Assembly: GCA_905215775.1 (NCBI GenBank)
Contig: CAJMRM010000001.1
Coordinates: 53,909 to 117,908, forward strand
Length of the DNA stretch: 64,000 bases
Direction: 5' to 3'
Origin: an uncultured bacterium
Lineage (GTDB): Bacteria > Bacillota > Clostridia > Lachnospirales > Lachnospiraceae
A program made the position numbers and the translations under genes. The number at the start of each line of letters is the position of its first letter. Position 1 is the first letter of the stretch. The notes beneath the pieces were generated by a model. It searched no databases. It saw only the letters and a list, made by a program, of their open reading frames with translations, and was not told the origin of the DNA. This document shows, in pieces, positions 52,653-62,345 of this stretch.

Positions 52653-52670
52653 TTGATGGTCCTATTATGA

Positions 52671-53207
52671 TTAAACTAACTCAAGAAGAACTGCCATAGC
52701 GCCGTCGCCCTTACGCTGGCCGATCTTTACGATACGTGTGTAGCCGCCGTTGCGGGAAGCGTACTTGGGAGCGATCTCATCGAATAACTTAGCCGGAAGA
52801 TCAACCTTCTTTGTGTTTCTCTTTCTGCCTGCTGCTGCAGCCGGAACATTCGTTACGCCGTACAGAGTCTTTAACATCTGTCTTCTTGCGTGAAGTCTGG
52901 AGGGCATATCCTTCTTGATCTCCTTCTCAACTTCATCGTAAACGGTTACTTTCTTTCCGTCAACAACCTCTTTGACTCTCTTGCCGTCTTTGTCCTTGCG
53001 GGCAACCTTAGCGGTAACCTTTACAGTCTCAAAGTTGTCTTTTTCCTTCACTGCCAGAGCGATGATGCCCTCAGCGATCTTCTTTACTTCCTTCGCTCTT
53101 GCCTCAGTGGTAACGATCTTTCCATGATATAAAAGATTTGTTACCTGGCTTCTTAACATAGCCTTTCTCTGATCAGAAGTTCTTCCAAGTTTTCTGTAAC
53201 CTGCCAT
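52671..53207 (-). CDS. rplQ: 50S ribosomal protein L17
   Basis: A 178-residue L17. [50 protein letters not shown] is the conserved N-terminal domain, and the C-terminus is [31 protein letters not shown] charged insertion ([33 protein letters not shown]) makes it longer than the E. coli protein, as in many clostridia. The start at 53207 is preceded by GGAGG 9 nt upstream. A paired-hairpin element lies just before it. Confidence 0.97.
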   Translation of the reverse strand: MAGYRKLGRTSDQRKAMLRSQVTNLLYHGKIVTTEARAKEVKKIAEGIIALAVKEKDNFETVKVTAKVARKDKDGKRVKEVVDGKKVTVYDEVEKEIKKDMPSRLHARRQMLKTLYGVTNVPAAAAGRKRNTKKVDLPAKLFDEIAPKYASRNGGYTRIVKIGQRKGDGAMAVLLELV

Positions 53208-53231
53208 GATTTTAATCCTCCATTTGTGGGA

Positions 53232-53331
53232 CAGCCATCCACGCATCTTCTGGTCTTACTGGACAGCCGCCGTGTTTCCATAAATTGTTCTGCACCGGGA
53301 CGCGCATCTTCTGGTCTTACCGTCCCAGTGC
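53232..53331 (-). repeat. Two hairpins with identical 18-nt loops in the rpoA-rplQ spacer
   Basis: In the minus-strand transcript, hairpin 1 (53292-53331) has an 11-bp stem and hairpin 2 (53232-53269) a 10-bp stem with several G-U pairs. Both display the same loop, GTAAGACCAGAAGATGCG. The stem sequences differ but pairing is kept. The loop copies are exactly 61 nt apart. Presumably a binding site on the mRNA, or processing signals, within the 137-nt spacer. Confidence 0.75.
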
Positions 53332-53344
53332 GGTTTCTAAAAAA

Positions 53345-54307
53345 TTACTGCTCGTCGCTGGAATTGAGCTGTAAGCCCAGTTCCTTTAACTTTGCCAGTA
53401 CCTCTTCCAGGGACTTTCTTCCCAGGTTTCTCACCTTCATCATGTCCTCGGAGGTACGGCTGCAGAGCTCCTCAACTGTGTTGATGCCTGCTCTCTTGAG
53501 ACAGTTGTAGGAACGAACGGAAAGCTCCAGCTCGTCGATGTTCATCTCAAGAACTTTTTCTTTTTCATTATTCTCTTTCTCCACCATAACCTCTGCGGTC
53601 TTGGCATTTTCAGAAAGATCGATAAAGAGATTCAGATGCTCGCTTAAGACTTTTGCAGCAAGGCTCACGGCCTCATCCGGGTCAAGCGTACCGTTGGTGT
53701 AGATTTCCAGTGTCAGCTTGTCATAGTCTGTCATCTGACCCACACGGGTGTTTTCAACAGCCATATTGACACGCTCGACAGGTGTGTAAATGGAATCCAC
53801 AGCGATCACGCCAATCGGAAGGTCGTCGCTCTTGTTCTTATCAGCGCTCACGTAGCCGCGGCCGTTGGTGATAGTAAGCTCCATATAGAACTTGCTGTCG
53901 GCGCCGCCGCTTAAGGTGGCAATGACCTGCTCCGGGTTTAAGATCTCAATGTCGGCATCCGTCTGGATATCAGCGGCTGTGATGACACCCTCGCCCTCAA
54001 ACTCGATGTAAGCGGTCTTCGGCTCGTTTGTATCGCTGTTATTCTTGATCGCTAAGCTCTTAACGTTCATGATGATCTCAGTCACATCTTCCTTAACACC
54101 GGAAATGGAACTGAACTCATGCAGAACTCCGTCGATTTTCACCTGACTGACAGCAGAACCCGGTAAAGAAGAAAGCATGATTCTTCTCAGGGAGTTACCC
54201 AGAGTTGTACCGTAGCCCCTCTCCAGCGGCTCTACGACAAACTTCCCGTATTTCTTATCTTCAGAAATTTCAGCAATCTCAATGTTTGGTTTCTCAAAAT
54301 CGAACAC
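53345..54307 (-). CDS. rpoA: DNA-directed RNA polymerase subunit alpha
   Basis: Assembles RNA polymerase. The 320 residues show the N-terminal dimerisation domain ([48 protein letters not shown]) and the C-terminal domain with [47 protein letters not shown]. Usual length. Confidence 0.98.
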   Translation of the reverse strand: MFDFEKPNIEIAEISEDKKYGKFVVEPLERGYGTTLGNSLRRIMLSSLPGSAVSQVKIDGVLHEFSSISGVKEDVTEIIMNVKSLAIKNNSDTNEPKTAYIEFEGEGVITAADIQTDADIEILNPEQVIATLSGGADSKFYMELTITNGRGYVSADKNKSDDLPIGVIAVDSIYTPVERVNMAVENTRVGQMTDYDKLTLEIYTNGTLDPDEAVSLAAKVLSEHLNLFIDLSENAKTAEVMVEKENNEKEKVLEMNIDELELSVRSYNCLKRAGINTVEELCSRTSEDMMKVRNLGRKSLEEVLAKLKELGLQLNSSDEQ

Positions 54308-54340
54308 AAAAAGCCCCTCCTTTTGGGTATGCTTTGGCTC

Positions 54341-54365
54341 AAAAAAGGCCCTGAGGACCTTTTTT
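54341..54365 (-). terminator. Internal terminator-like hairpin upstream of rpoA
   Basis: AAAAAAGG paired with CCTTTTTT (54341-54348 and 54358-54365), followed on the minus strand by GAG and preceded by the rpsD-rpoA spacer. The U-rich 3' arm resembles an intrinsic terminator and may lower rpoA-rplQ expression relative to upstream genes. A GC-rich hairpin around 54388-54404 stands next to it. Confidence 0.55.
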
Positions 54366-54465
54366 TACATGCTGGGCAACAAAATGCCGCGAAGCGGCGG
54401 CCCACAGAAACCAGGCCCGTATAAAACAGGCCGGGCCCCGGCGGCTGCCGCTTCGGTGAATCATT

Positions 54466-55059
54466 TTATTTGGAGTATAACTCTACGATGAGCATCTCAT
54501 CAACCGGAACGTCGATCTCTTCTCTTGTGGGCAGAGCTTTTACTGTACCCTTTAAGTTCTCCTGGTCAACCTCTAACCAGGCCGGGATCAGACGGCCAGC
54601 AGTTACGTCAAGGATCATCTTGTATCTTGTGTCGCCTTTGTGCTTCTCTTTAATTTCGATCACATCGCCGGCTTTTACAAGGTAAGACGGGATGTTTACG
54701 CACTTGCCGTTTACAAGAACGTGCTTGTGGTCAACGATCTGTCTTGTCTCTTTTCTTGTTCTGCCGAAGCCCATACGGAACAGAACGTTGTCCAGTCTGC
54801 TCTCTAACAGGATCATCAGGTTTTCACCAGTCTGTCCGTTTAAGCGCTCAGCTTTCTTATAGTAGTTGCGGAAGGGCTTCTCAAGAACGCCGTAAATGAA
54901 TTTTGCTTTCTGCTTTTCTCTTAACTGAAGGCCGTACTCACTTACTTTCTTGTTGCCTTTTTTGGATTCTCTGTTGGATTTTTTATCTATTCCTAAATAA
55001 ATGGGATCAAGACCAAGGGATCTGCATCTTTTAAGAACAGGAACTCTATCAACTGCCAT
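54466..55059 (-). CDS. rpsD: 30S ribosomal protein S4
   Basis: A 197-residue S4, primary 16S rRNA binder. [30 protein letters not shown] and [45 protein letters not shown] (the S4 RNA-binding domain) are conserved. The N-terminal zinc cysteines of other S4 proteins are absent (zinc-free form). Confidence 0.97.
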   Translation of the reverse strand: MAVDRVPVLKRCRSLGLDPIYLGIDKKSNRESKKGNKKVSEYGLQLREKQKAKFIYGVLEKPFRNYYKKAERLNGQTGENLMILLESRLDNVLFRMGFGRTRKETRQIVDHKHVLVNGKCVNIPSYLVKAGDVIEIKEKHKGDTRYKMILDVTAGRLIPAWLEVDQENLKGTVKALPTREEIDVPVDEMLIVELYSK

Positions 55060-55077
55060 TGTTGTTTTTCCTCCTAA

Positions 55078-55479
55078 TTAGACTCTTCTACGTTTGGGCG
55101 GACGGCATCCGTTATGCGGAACCGGTGTTACGTCCTTGATGCTTGTTACTTCCAGGCCGCATGCCTGAAGGGCACGGATCGCAGCCTCACGGCCGGAGCC
55201 AGGTCCTTTTACCATAACGTCAACGGACTTTAAACCATGTACAAGAGCTGCCTTAGTTGCAGTTTCTGCAGCCATCTGCGCTGCATATGGAGTAGATTTC
55301 CTTGAACCTCTAAATCCCAGACCGCCTGCACTTGCCCAAGATAAAGCATTTCCCTGTGCATCTGTTAATGTCACGATCGTGTTGTTAAAAGATGACTGGA
55401 TGTGCGCCTGTCCGCGTTCAACGTTTTTCTTAATACGCTTTTTTGTCACTTTCTTTGCAGTGGACACTTTTTTAGCCAT
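55078..55479 (-). CDS. rpsK: 30S ribosomal protein S11
   Basis: A 133-residue S11 of the 30S platform. [55 protein letters not shown] and [44 protein letters not shown] are characteristic. It lies between rpsM and rpsD. Confidence 0.98.
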   Translation of the reverse strand: MAKKVSTAKKVTKKRIKKNVERGQAHIQSSFNNTIVTLTDAQGNALSWASAGGLGFRGSRKSTPYAAQMAAETATKAALVHGLKSVDVMVKGPGSGREAAIRALQACGLEVTSIKDVTPVPHNGCRPPKRRRV

Positions 55480-55570
55480 TTTAAACTAACCTACTTTCTC
55501 GAATATTGAATCCTGTTTCCTGTCTTTAAAACATGCAACGTGATTCATTTTCACCTACTGGTTACAATAC

Positions 55571-55939
55571 TTATTTCTTCTTGTTTGCTACTGTCTTTCT
55601 CGGACCCTTACAGGTTCTTGCGTTTGTCTTAGTCTTCTGGCCACGGCACGGAAGGCTCTTTCTATGACGGATTCCGCGGTAGCAGCCGATTTCCTGCAGT
55701 CTCTTGATGTTTAAAGCTGTCTCACGACGTAAGTCACCCTCAACCACCTGAGTCTCAGCGATCACTGCTGCGATGTTCTTCACTTCGTCATCGGTTAAAT
55801 CCTTGACACGGGTGTCCGGATTTACACCAGCCTCAGCAAGAATACGGTTTGCACTTGTTCTACCGATACCGTAGATATAAGTTAAGCCGATTTCGACACG
55901 TTTTTCTCTTGGTAAATCAACACCTGAAATACGAGCCAT
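55571..55939 (-). CDS. rpsM: 30S ribosomal protein S13
   Basis: A 122-residue S13 of the 30S head. [47 protein letters not shown] and [35 protein letters not shown] are conserved. The start at 55939 has GGAGG 7 nt upstream; a longer frame is spurious. Confidence 0.98.
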   Translation of the reverse strand: MARISGVDLPREKRVEIGLTYIYGIGRTSANRILAEAGVNPDTRVKDLTDDEVKNIAAVIAETQVVEGDLRRETALNIKRLQEIGCYRGIRHRKSLPCRGQKTKTNARTCKGPRKTVANKKK

Positions 55940-56048
55940 GAGTGTACCTCCATTTAATTTAGTAGAAATAAAAATTTGCCGGCACGAACAACGCATCCTG
56001 GCGCGTCATGCCAAAGCCGCGCGAAAAAATACAGATGATCTGCGGCGA

Positions 56049-56162
56049 TCAACCCTGTCTTTGTTTGTGTTTAGGATTTTCACAGATTACTCTGATGCTG
56101 CCTTTTCTTTTGATAACCTTGCACTTTTCGCAGATCGGTTTTACTGATGATCTTACTTTCAC
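56049..56162 (-). CDS. rpmJ: 50S ribosomal protein L36
   Basis: A short gene read from a GTG start at 56162: a 37-residue protein, [20 protein letters not shown] followed by [17 protein letters not shown]. It holds the zinc-binding C-x2-C-x12-C-x4-H of the zinc-bearing L36 form. AAAGGAG lies 9 nt upstream. Position between infA and rpsM is canonical. Confidence 0.95.
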   Translation of the reverse strand: MKVRSSVKPICEKCKVIKRKGSIRVICENPKHKQRQG

Positions 56163-56320
56163 AGTAATTCTCCTTTCCTTCGTAGTCCATTTTCCTCCGG
56201 CCCCAGATACACACCACATTCCGGGAACCCTGGGATAACGGCATTACGGGTTGCATACCTGTATATAAAGCTCTCTAAAAAAGGGCATAATACAAGCGTT
56301 CCAACAAAGTTCGCTTGAGC

Positions 56321-56349
56321 ATTATACCATCTTTGTCCTGGAAAATCAA
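56321..56349 (-). promoter_or_regulatory. Internal promoter for rpmJ-rpsM-rpsK-rpsD-rpoA-rplQ
   Basis: Minus-strand -35 TTGATT (56344-56349), 17-bp spacer and perfect -10 TATAAT (56321-56326), immediately after the infA stop. The leader of about 150 nt has a CAAGCG/CGCTTG hairpin followed by CCCTTTTTT (about 56284-56312), an attenuator-like feature. Confidence 0.85.
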
Positions 56350-56370
56350 GTGTTTTTTGAAATTTCCAGC

Positions 56371-56589
56371 CTACTTGTCTCTCCAGATGATCCTGCCCTT
56401 GGAAAGATCGTAGGGAGACATCTCCAGCGTCACCTTATCGCCGGGAAGAATCCGGATATAGTTCATGCGGAGCTTTCCGCTGATGGTGGCTAATACCTTG
56501 TGTCCGTTCTCCAGCTCTACCTGGAACATGGCGTTGGGAAGCTTCTCTACCACAACGCCCTCAATCTCGATCACATCTGCCTTAGACAT
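56371..56589 (-). CDS. infA: Translation initiation factor IF-1
   Basis: A 72-residue OB-fold protein: [71 protein letters not shown]. It binds the 30S A site with IF-2 and IF-3. Perfect family length. Confidence 0.98.
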   Translation of the reverse strand: MSKADVIEIEGVVVEKLPNAMFQVELENGHKVLATISGKLRMNYIRILPGDKVTLEMSPYDLSKGRIIWRDK

Positions 56590-56622
56590 ATTTTCTTATT
56601 ACCTCCTGTATGACGGTTCGCC

Positions 56623-56784
56623 TTATTTTTTTATAACCTGAATGTGTTTCTTGTTCTTACGCTGTATTTTTCCTTTTTCATCCGACAGGAAAACATATTC
56701 CCCGCAGTCTTCCTTTATGACGTATATCCGGCCCTTATCATTTCCGGCCAGAGATACCGCCCTCCATCCGGCGAGCATTTCCAT
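56623..56784 (-). CDS. Small KOW-domain RNA-binding protein
   Basis: A 53-residue gene between map and infA. It reads MEMLAGWRAVSLAGNDKGRI, then YVIKEDCGEYVFLSDEKGKI and a basic tail QRKNKKHIQVIKK. The V-S-L-A-G-N-D-K-G-R stretch is a KOW motif as in ribosomal L14e/L24-like proteins. GGAGG lies 7 nt before the first ATG, and 23 nt separate it from map. Its place in the ribosomal cluster suggests a ribosome- or RNA-associated role. Confidence 0.8.
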   Translation of the reverse strand: MEMLAGWRAVSLAGNDKGRIYVIKEDCGEYVFLSDEKGKIQRKNKKHIQVIKK

Positions 56785-56807
56785 GGAACCCCCTCCAGTT
56801 TCTGCTA

Positions 56808-57557
56808 TTATAAGGACAGGATCTCCGGCTCGCCCTCTGTGATGAGAATGGTATTCTCATAATGGGCGGACAGGGAATGGTCCTTTGTCACCACCGTCCA
56901 GTCGTCGTCCATCCACAGCACCTCATAGGTCCCCATATTGATCATGGGCTCCACGGCCAGGGTCATGCCCGGCTGCAAAAGGAGGCCCTTGCGCTTCATG
57001 GCAAAATTGGGCACCTCCGGATCCTCATGGAGATGGGTCCCGATGCCATGGCCCACCAGATCCCGGACCACACCGTATCCAAAGCTCTCGGCATAAGACT
57101 GAATCGCCGCGGAGATCTCTCCCAGATGGCAGCCTGCCTTCGCAAACCGGATCCCCTCAAAAAAGCTCTGCTTCGTCACATCCATCAGCTTCTGCGCCTC
57201 CGGGGAAGCCTGGCCTACGGCCCAGGTCCTGGCTGCGTCTGAATGATATCCTTTATAGATCACGCCGGCGTCCAGACTGACGATATCCCCCTCCTTTAAG
57301 ATCCTGTGGCGGCTGGGGATCCCATGGACCACCTCGTCGTTGACGGACACACAGATAGACGCCGGGTATCCGTTGTAATTCTTAAAAGAAGGAATGCATC
57401 CATGGCTGCGGATGATCTTTTCCCCCAGCCGGTCAACGTCCAGCGTGGACATCCCCGGCCGGAGCGCTGCATGAAGCTCCTCGTGGGTCTTTGCCAGGAT
57501 CTCCCCGGCCTTTCTCATCAGTTCAATCTCTCTCGGCGATTTAATCGTTACTGCCAT
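56808..57557 (-). CDS. map: Type I methionyl aminopeptidase
   Basis: Removes the N-terminal methionine of nascent proteins. The 249 residues have the metal ligands in VSLDAGVIYKGYHSDAARTW (Asp, Asp), DLVGHGIGTHLHEDP (His), TLAVEPMINMG (Glu) and the C-terminal Glu (ENTILITEGEPEIL). It stops 23 nt before the KOW protein gene. Confidence 0.97.
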   Translation of the reverse strand: MAVTIKSPREIELMRKAGEILAKTHEELHAALRPGMSTLDVDRLGEKIIRSHGCIPSFKNYNGYPASICVSVNDEVVHGIPSRHRILKEGDIVSLDAGVIYKGYHSDAARTWAVGQASPEAQKLMDVTKQSFFEGIRFAKAGCHLGEISAAIQSYAESFGYGVVRDLVGHGIGTHLHEDPEVPNFAMKRKGLLLQPGMTLAVEPMINMGTYEVLWMDDDWTVVTKDHSLSAHYENTILITEGEPEILSL

Positions 57558-57561
57558 TTTC

Positions 57562-58206
57562 TTAAGCTCCTAAAGTCTTCGTGATATCCAGAAAAACCTT
57601 TTCCATATCCTGTGTGCCGTCCACGGTACAGAGGACATTTTCTTTCCTGTAATAGTCGATCAGCGGCTTCGTCTGTTCATGGTAGACAAGGAGACGCTTT
57701 TTTACGGTCTCCGGCTTGTCGTCCTCTCTCAGCACAAGGCTGGCTCCGCATTTATCGCAGACCCCCTCCTTTGCCGGCTTCGCATATACAGTATGGTACG
57801 TGGCTCCGCATGTGAGACATGCGCGGCGGCCGGACATCCGTGCGATGATGCTTTCATCGGGAACATCCACGTCAACGGCATGATCGATGGACGTTCCGCG
57901 GGCCTTTAAGGCCTCTGTAAGGCTTTCTGCCTGGGGAATGGTCCTGGGGAAGCCATCCAGGATATAACCGTTCTTACAGTCCTCCTGGCTGATCCTGTCC
58001 ATGACCAGATCCACCGTCAGGGCATCCGGTACCAGAAGTCCCTGATCGATATATGCCTTTGCTTTTATGCCCAGCTCGGTTCCCGCCTTGATGTTCGCCC
58101 GGAAAATGTCCCCGGTGGAGATATGCGGAATCCCGTATTTTTCTGAGATCCGCTCTGCCTGGGTCCCTTTTCCGGCACCAGGGGCGCCTAACATAATTAT
58201 CTTCAT
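57562..58206 (-). CDS. adk: Adenylate kinase
   Basis: Converts ATP and AMP to 2 ADP. The 214 residues have the P-loop [17 protein letters not shown]-binding [30 protein letters not shown], and a zinc-type LID with CLTCGATYH and CDKCGASL (four cysteines), typical of Gram-positives. The start at 58206 has AGGAGG 7 nt upstream. Confidence 0.97.
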   Translation of the reverse strand: MKIIMLGAPGAGKGTQAERISEKYGIPHISTGDIFRANIKAGTELGIKAKAYIDQGLLVPDALTVDLVMDRISQEDCKNGYILDGFPRTIPQAESLTEALKARGTSIDHAVDVDVPDESIIARMSGRRACLTCGATYHTVYAKPAKEGVCDKCGASLVLREDDKPETVKKRLLVYHEQTKPLIDYYRKENVLCTVDGTQDMEKVFLDITKTLGA

Positions 58207-58249
58207 GCTCATTCCTCCTGAACTTCACGATCAAGAAAACACATTATCT

Positions 58250-58284
58250 AAAAAACGGACGAAAAAGTATTTCCGTCCGTTTTT
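58250..58284 (-). terminator. Terminator-like hairpin between secY and adk
   Basis: An 11-bp stem (AAAAACGGACG/CGTCCGTTTTT, about 58251-58261 and 58274-58284) with a 12-nt loop, followed on the minus strand by TTTTTTAGA. It lies after secY, before adk. It may attenuate rather than fully end the operon. Confidence 0.7.
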
Positions 58285-58317
58285 GACTGCTATCCATATT
58301 GAACTGCCGTTTTCCAG

Positions 58318-59640
58318 CTAGTCGTTTAAGAATCCCTTGTAATTTCTCACCAGCATCATGGAATCCACTGCTTTGATGGTCTCCAGGATAACGCCGGCAA
58401 TAATGATCAGGGATGTGCCTCCAAAGGAGAGGCTTCCAACGTTGAACAGGCCGGATGCGATGATCGGGATGATACATACGATCACAAGACCTGTGGCTCC
58501 GATGAAAACAATGTAGTTCAAAATATTATTCAGAAAATCAGACGTGGGCTTGCCGGGACGTACACCCGGGATAAAGCCGCCGGATTTTTTCATATTGTTG
58601 GCCACTTCCAGCGGGTTGAAGGTAATGGACGTATAGAAATACGCAAACAGTACCACCAGCACGATGTAGATCAAGAGGCCAACCGAATAAACCGGCATTT
58701 CCGGTCTGAACCAGTTGGCGGAACTTAACGCCATAAGGATCTTTCCTCCGAATGTGGAGTAATCCACATTGAAGAACTGGGCGATCATTACCGGCATGGA
58801 CATGATCGAGGATGCAAAGATCACAGGGATCACGCCTGCGGTGTTGACCTTTAAAGGGATGTGTGAGGACTGTCCGCCGATCATCCTGCGTCCCTGCATT
58901 TTCTTGGAATACTGCACCGGAATGCGACGCTCCGCACCATTTAATACAAGAACGAAAACGACTGTGGCGATGACCACTGCAAGAACGATGATGGCTGCCA
59001 CCGTTGCAACTGCAACCGATTTGCCTGCCATAAAGCGCTCATACAGCATCAGCACATCCTGCGGGAGACTGGAAACGATATTCACCAGAAGTACGATGGA
59101 AATACCATTGCCTACGCCCTTTTCCGTGATCCGTTCACCGATCCACATAAGAAGGGCAGAGCCTGCGGTCATTGCCGCGATTACGGTCATATAGCCCCAG
59201 ACATTTCGGGCGTCCTCATAAAGAAGGCCCTGCTTGCCGAAACCAATGGCCATGGCTGAGGACTGGAACAGCGCCAGCGCCACAGTCAGATATCTGGTAT
59301 ACTCTGCGATCTTCTTTCTTCCATCTTCGCCTTCCTTCTGCATCTCCTCAAGCTTGGGGATCGCAATGGTCATCAGCTGCATGATGATGGAAGATGTGAT
59401 ATACGGGGTGATGCTCAGTGCAAACAGCGACATGTTGGAAAATGATCCGCCGGTGATCGCGTTTACAAAGCCCATGCCGGAATTCTGAAGGTTCGTGAAG
59501 AACTCCTTCAGAAAGCTGGCATCCACGCCCGGGATCGGCAGACAGGAACCGATCCGGATCACAATCAGCATCATGAAGGTGTAAAGAAGCCGCTCGCGGA
59601 CTTCTTTCACCTTAAATGCTTTTTGTATCGAATTTAACAT
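58318..59640 (-). CDS. secY: Preprotein translocase subunit SecY
   Basis: A 440-residue channel subunit of the Sec translocon with ten membrane helices. VRERLLYTFMMLIVIRIGSCLPIPGVDASFL, ALSITPYITSSIIMQLM, the cytosolic loop GAERRIPVQYSKKMQGRR and the PEVANNMKKSGGFIPGVRPGKPT-type segment before TM9 identify it. It begins one nt after rplO. Confidence 0.98.
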   Translation of the reverse strand: MLNSIQKAFKVKEVRERLLYTFMMLIVIRIGSCLPIPGVDASFLKEFFTNLQNSGMGFVNAITGGSFSNMSLFALSITPYITSSIIMQLMTIAIPKLEEMQKEGEDGRKKIAEYTRYLTVALALFQSSAMAIGFGKQGLLYEDARNVWGYMTVIAAMTAGSALLMWIGERITEKGVGNGISIVLLVNIVSSLPQDVLMLYERFMAGKSVAVATVAAIIVLAVVIATVVFVLVLNGAERRIPVQYSKKMQGRRMIGGQSSHIPLKVNTAGVIPVIFASSIMSMPVMIAQFFNVDYSTFGGKILMALSSANWFRPEMPVYSVGLLIYIVLVVLFAYFYTSITFNPLEVANNMKKSGGFIPGVRPGKPTSDFLNNILNYIVFIGATGLVIVCIIPIIASGLFNVGSLSFGGTSLIIIAGVILETIKAVDSMMLVRNYKGFLND

Positions 59641-59641
59641 A

Positions 59642-60082
59642 TTAGATCACCTCGCAGGTTCCACCTAATGCTTCAATTTTTGCTTTTGCAGCTTCGCTGA
59701 ACGCATTAGCCTTCACGTTAAGTTTCTTTGTTAACTCACCGTTTGCAAGAATCTTAACGCCGTCCTGCGGGTTCTTTACAAGACCACACTCCATTAAAGT
59801 CTCAACAGAAACTGTGGAGTCATTGTCAAATCTCTCAAGTGCGCTTACGTTGATACCTACGATGGTCTTAGAATTGATGTTCGTAAAACCTCTCTTCGGA
59901 ATACGTCTGTATAAAGGCATCTGACCGCCTTCAAAACCGGGTCTCGGTGCTCCGGAACGGGCCTTCTGGCCTTTGTGTCCCTTACCAGCAGTCTTTCCGT
60001 TTCCGGAAGCGTGGCCGCGGCCTCTTCTGAAATTATCGCTGTGCTTGGATCCTTCAGCAGGATGTAAATTAGATAAGTTCAT
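59642..60082 (-). CDS. rplO: 50S ribosomal protein L15
   Basis: A 146-residue L15. [65 protein letters not shown] is the basic N-terminal arm; the C-terminus ends [15 protein letters not shown]. It is close to rpmD and secY. Confidence 0.98.
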   Translation of the reverse strand: MNLSNLHPAEGSKHSDNFRRGRGHASGNGKTAGKGHKGQKARSGAPRPGFEGGQMPLYRRIPKRGFTNINSKTIVGINVSALERFDNDSTVSVETLMECGLVKNPQDGVKILANGELTKKLNVKANAFSEAAKAKIEALGGTCEVI

Positions 60083-60110
60083 CTCTGCACCTCCTTACTC
60101 TATATCAAGA

Positions 60111-60293
60111 TTAGATTTCTTCAACTTTTACCAGATGTCTTACGTTCTGGATCATGCCCCTTACTGCAGCATTATCCGGTAATTCAACTGTCTTCTGAAG
60201 CTTCTTTAAACCAAGGGCCTCAACAGTTGCTCTCTGCTTCGGAATAGCTCCGATAGGGGATTTTACTAATGTGATCTTTAACTTCTCTGCCAT
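60111..60293 (-). CDS. rpmD: 50S ribosomal protein L30
   Basis: A 60-residue L30: [55 protein letters not shown]. Short form lacking the archaeal extension. It lies between rpsE and rplO. Confidence 0.98.
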   Translation of the reverse strand: MAEKLKITLVKSPIGAIPKQRATVEALGLKKLQKTVELPDNAAVRGMIQNVRHLVKVEEI

Positions 60294-60308
60294 TTTTCTA
60301 TCCTCCTA

Positions 60309-60818
60309 TTAGCAAACAACTTCTTCAACAGATTTGCCGCGGTTCTTAGCAACCTCTTCCGGAGTCTTTAAGCTGAGAAGACCCTCGATGGTAGCTAAAA
60401 CAACGTTTGTCTTGTTGTTGGAGCCTAAAGATTTTGTACGGATGTTCTTGATACCTGCAAGCTCAACTACGGAACGTACCGGGCCGCCTGCGATGATACC
60501 AGTACCTTCCGGAGCTCTCTTTAAAAGTACGGTTGCACTTCCGAACTTTCCAAGGAAATCGTGGTGGATACTGTTGTTCTCGTCCATGGGGATCTCGACC
60601 ATGTTCTTGATGGCTGCTTCCTTACCTTTGCGGATAGCCTCCGGAACCTCGCCTGCCTTACCAAGACCTGCGCCTACATGGCCATTGCCGTCGCCTACTA
60701 CTACCAGAGCGGAAAATCTCATGGTACGTCCACCTTTTACAGTCTTGGATACGCGCTTGATGGCAACAACTTTGTCATTCAGTTCTAACTGACCTGCATC
60801 AATGATTGTACGCTTCAT
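60309..60818 (-). CDS. rpsE: 30S ribosomal protein S5
   Basis: A 169-residue S5. The dsRNA-binding N-terminal domain shows [55 protein letters not shown], and [46 protein letters not shown] is the C-terminal part. Normal family length. Confidence 0.98.
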   Translation of the reverse strand: MKRTIIDAGQLELNDKVVAIKRVSKTVKGGRTMRFSALVVVGDGNGHVGAGLGKAGEVPEAIRKGKEAAIKNMVEIPMDENNSIHHDFLGKFGSATVLLKRAPEGTGIIAGGPVRSVVELAGIKNIRTKSLGSNNKTNVVLATIEGLLSLKTPEEVAKNRGKSVEEVVC

Positions 60819-60836
60819 GCTGTATTCTCCTCTCTA

Positions 60837-61205
60837 CTAGAATTTCAGACCAGCCTCGCGGGCTGCGTCTGCTAAGGCCTGAACTTTACCCTGATAGATG
60901 AAACCGCCGCGGTCGAAAACAACTTCGGTAATTCCCTTTTCGATTGCTCTCTTTGCGATCACTGTTCCAACGTATGCAGCTGCATCAACGGTATCTGTGT
61001 TCTCTAACTCAGCCTTGATCTCCTTCTCAACGGTGGAGGCGGAAGCTAAGGTATGTCCAACGGAGTCGTCGATGATCTGGGCATACATATGATTATTGCT
61101 TCTGAAAACTGCTAAACGCGGTCTCTCTGCTGTACCAGCAAAGCGGTTGCGTAATCTATAATGCTTTTTTCTGCGGATTTCGCTTCTTGACTGCTTGCTA
61201 ACCAT
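60837..61205 (-). CDS. rplR: 50S ribosomal protein L18
   Basis: A 122-residue L18, which binds 5S r[54 protein letters not shown] and [28 protein letters not shown] are conserved. It lies between rplF and rpsE. Confidence 0.98.
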   Translation of the reverse strand: MVSKQSRSEIRRKKHYRLRNRFAGTAERPRLAVFRSNNHMYAQIIDDSVGHTLASASTVEKEIKAELENTDTVDAAAYVGTVIAKRAIEKGITEVVFDRGGFIYQGKVQALADAAREAGLKF

Positions 61206-61223
61206 TTTTACACTCTCCTTAAA

Positions 61224-61763
61224 TTATTTCTTACCAGTCTTACCAACTTTACGTCTGATAACCTCATCAGCATATTTGATACCCTTACCCTTGTACGGCT
61301 CCGGCTCTCTCTTGCTTCTGATCTCAGCAGCGTACTGGCCGACTTTCTCTTTGTTGATGCCCTTAACGATGATCACGTTCTGACCCTCCAGAACAGTCTC
61401 AATGCCTTCGGGATCTTCCATCTCTACCGGATGGGAATAACCAAGGGAAAGTGTTAATTTCTTGCCCTGCTTAGCAGCTCTGTAACCTACGCCGTTTACT
61501 TCCAGCTTCTTCTCGTAGCCCTCGGTAACGCCGTGGATCATGTTTGCGATTAAGGTTCTTGTGAGACCGTGTAAGGATTTCATTTTCTTTAAATCGTTCG
61601 GTCTTGTTACGATCACATTACCGTCTTCCTGCTTAATTTCCATTTCAACCGGAAGCTGTCTCTCAAGTGTTCCCTTCGGACCTGTTACAGTCATATAATT
61701 GTTTACGATCTCTACCTTTACGCCAGCGGGGATCGCAACCGGCATTCTACCAATACGTGACAT
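61224..61763 (-). CDS. rplF: 50S ribosomal protein L6
   Basis: A 179-residue L6. [37 protein letters not shown] and [32 protein letters not shown], then [26 protein letters not shown] 165-nt structured spacer separates it from rpsH. Confidence 0.98.
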   Translation of the reverse strand: MSRIGRMPVAIPAGVKVEIVNNYMTVTGPKGTLERQLPVEMEIKQEDGNVIVTRPNDLKKMKSLHGLTRTLIANMIHGVTEGYEKKLEVNGVGYRAAKQGKKLTLSLGYSHPVEMEDPEGIETVLEGQNVIIVKGINKEKVGQYAAEIRSKREPEPYKGKGIKYADEVIRRKVGKTGKK

Positions 61764-61790
61764 GCCATATACCTCCTACTTAGATTTTCG

Positions 61791-61866
61791 GAGCACGCTT
61801 TTACATGCTCTGTTTTCAGTTTCTATGTTATATTCGGGACAGGCCGCAGTTTCCTGCTCCCTGTCC
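61791..61866 (-). other. Structured rplF-rpsH spacer
   Basis: The 165-nt gap between rpsH and rplF contains a hairpin GAGCATG/CGTGCTC (61791-61810, one G-U pair in the minus-strand RNA). A second (61837-61866) has a GGACAGG/CCTGTCC outer stem and a GCAG-GAAA-CTGC inner stem with a GNRA tetraloop. Such gaps are usually near 20 nt in this operon. No gene is present. Confidence 0.55.
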
Positions 61867-61928
61867 TTCACCCGCCGCCCTTCCTGGGATCTCCCGGGCT
61901 TTGCAGGCGATGGGGATAACATCCTAAA

Positions 61929-62330
61929 TTACCAAACGAAAGCGAGAACTTCTCCGCCTACGCCCAGCTCACGGGCATCTCTGTCAGTGATCACACCGTG
62001 GTTGGTGGATACGATGGCGATACCAAGTCCGCCAAGTACCTTCGGCATGTCTTCCTTGCCGGCATATACACGAAGACCCGGTTTGGAGATCTTCTTGATG
62101 CCGGAGATGATCCTCTCGTTTTTATCCTTGCCATACTTTAAGGCAATGCGGATGGTCTGGAAGCCGCCATCCTCAACGATGTCGTATTTCTTGATGTAGC
62201 CTTCTCTTACAAGGATATCAGCGATAGCTAATTTCATCTTGGAAGCCGGTACGTCTACTGTATCGTGTTTTGCAGTGTTGGCATTACGGATTCTTGTAAG
62301 CATATCTGCAATCGGATCGCTCATTGTCAT
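61929..62330 (-). CDS. rpsH: 30S ribosomal protein S8
   Basis: A 133-residue S8, which binds central-domain 16S rRNA and in E. coli represses the spc operon. [51 protein letters not shown] and the C-terminal [36 protein letters not shown] are conserved. It is flanked on both sides by unusual spacers. Confidence 0.98.
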   Translation of the reverse strand: MTMSDPIADMLTRIRNANTAKHDTVDVPASKMKLAIADILVREGYIKKYDIVEDGGFQTIRIALKYGKDKNERIISGIKKISKPGLRVYAGKEDMPKVLGGLGIAIVSTNHGVITDRDARELGVGGEVLAFVW

Positions 62331-62345
62331 GATTAAATTTCCTCC

